DNA from: an uncultured bacterium
Lineage (GTDB): Bacteria; Pseudomonadota; Alphaproteobacteria; Rhodospirillales; Rhodospirillaceae
NCBI GenBank assembly: GCA_903896775.1
Contig: CAITZE010000399.1
Span: 1-6,228 of the forward strand
Reading direction: 5' to 3'
Length of the DNA stretch: 6,228 nt
The position numbers were made by a program, and so were the translations under genes. Below, in pieces: positions 6,212-6,228 of the stretch; the first letter of the stretch is position 1, and each line of letters starts with the position of its first letter. The notes beneath the pieces are model-generated. The model was not told the DNA's origin. It saw nothing but the letters and a program-made list of their open reading frames with translations, and searched no databases.

Positions 6212-6228
6212 TTAGCGACACCATGAAG
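6208..6228 (+). CDS. Start of a downstream gene (seven codons, 3' end outside window)
   Basis: An ATG at 6208 shares ATGA with the argH stop and opens a frame reading MISDTMK to the window edge. A second in-frame ATG lies at 6223 (MK...) and could be the real start, without overlap. In many alphaproteobacteria argH is followed by a very small lipoprotein gene and then lysA (diaminopimelate decarboxylase). A start of the form MK... would fit a lipoprotein signal peptide, but seven codons cannot identify the product. Confidence 0.4.

Noticed and set aside
1..6228. A previously undescribed defence, mobile or signalling system
   Set aside because: All genes belong to well-known families, and no repeats, integrase, reverse transcriptase, nuclease or unexplained long gap is present. 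Only the GT39-PAP2 pair has an open biological question.

Overview
The window is protein-coding along almost its whole length. It reads as an ordinary chromosomal segment of an alphaproteobacterium with moderately high GC. This assignment rests on three things: the EtfA and ArgH sequences, which are close to mitochondrial/proteobacterial forms; strong Shine-Dalgarno sites ahead of some genes; and the gene order etfA - hbdA ... <tlpA - argH>, which I recall from rhizobia and relatives such as Bradyrhizobium (from memory, not checked here). I see no RNA gene, insertion sequence, CRISPR array, phage gene or toxin-antitoxin pair.

Layout: (a) Positions 2-1735 hold fatty-acid/beta-oxidation electron transfer and redox genes. 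These are the C-terminal ~250 residues of the electron transfer flavoprotein alpha subunit (etfA, cut by the window edge) and a complete 3-hydroxybutyryl-CoA dehydrogenase (hbdA), separated by 48 bases. A small hairpin in that gap covers the ribosome binding site of hbdA. (b) Positions 1746-4078 hold a two-gene envelope module on the same strand. It consists of a GT39/ArnT-type polytopic glycosyltransferase, probably starting at a TTG, and a PAP2-type lipid phosphatase with an intact catalytic signature. The two overlap by ATGA. (c) Positions 4075-4713, on the minus strand, hold a membrane-anchored TlpA/ResA-type thiol-disulfide oxidoreductase. Its stop codon interlocks with that of the phosphatase. 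(d) A 100-base divergent promoter region (4714-4813) contains an imperfect inverted repeat. (e) Positions 4814-6211 hold argininosuccinate lyase (argH), followed by the first seven codons of another gene, again with an ATGA overlap.

How the genes work together: EtfA accepts electrons from acyl-CoA and other flavoprotein dehydrogenases, and HbdA carries out the NAD-linked 3-hydroxyacyl-CoA step, so the left block is one metabolic theme. The glycosyltransferase and phosphatase together suggest remodelling of a lipid such as lipid A or a polyprenyl carrier. They are richer in the rare leucine codon TTA than the neighbouring genes, which fits a later insertion between hbdA and tlpA but does not prove it. 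TlpA and ArgH are unrelated functions sharing a divergent control region. I found no convincing previously undescribed system. The most interesting lead is the GT39-PAP2 pair and its possible role in replacing a lipid phosphate by a sugar.
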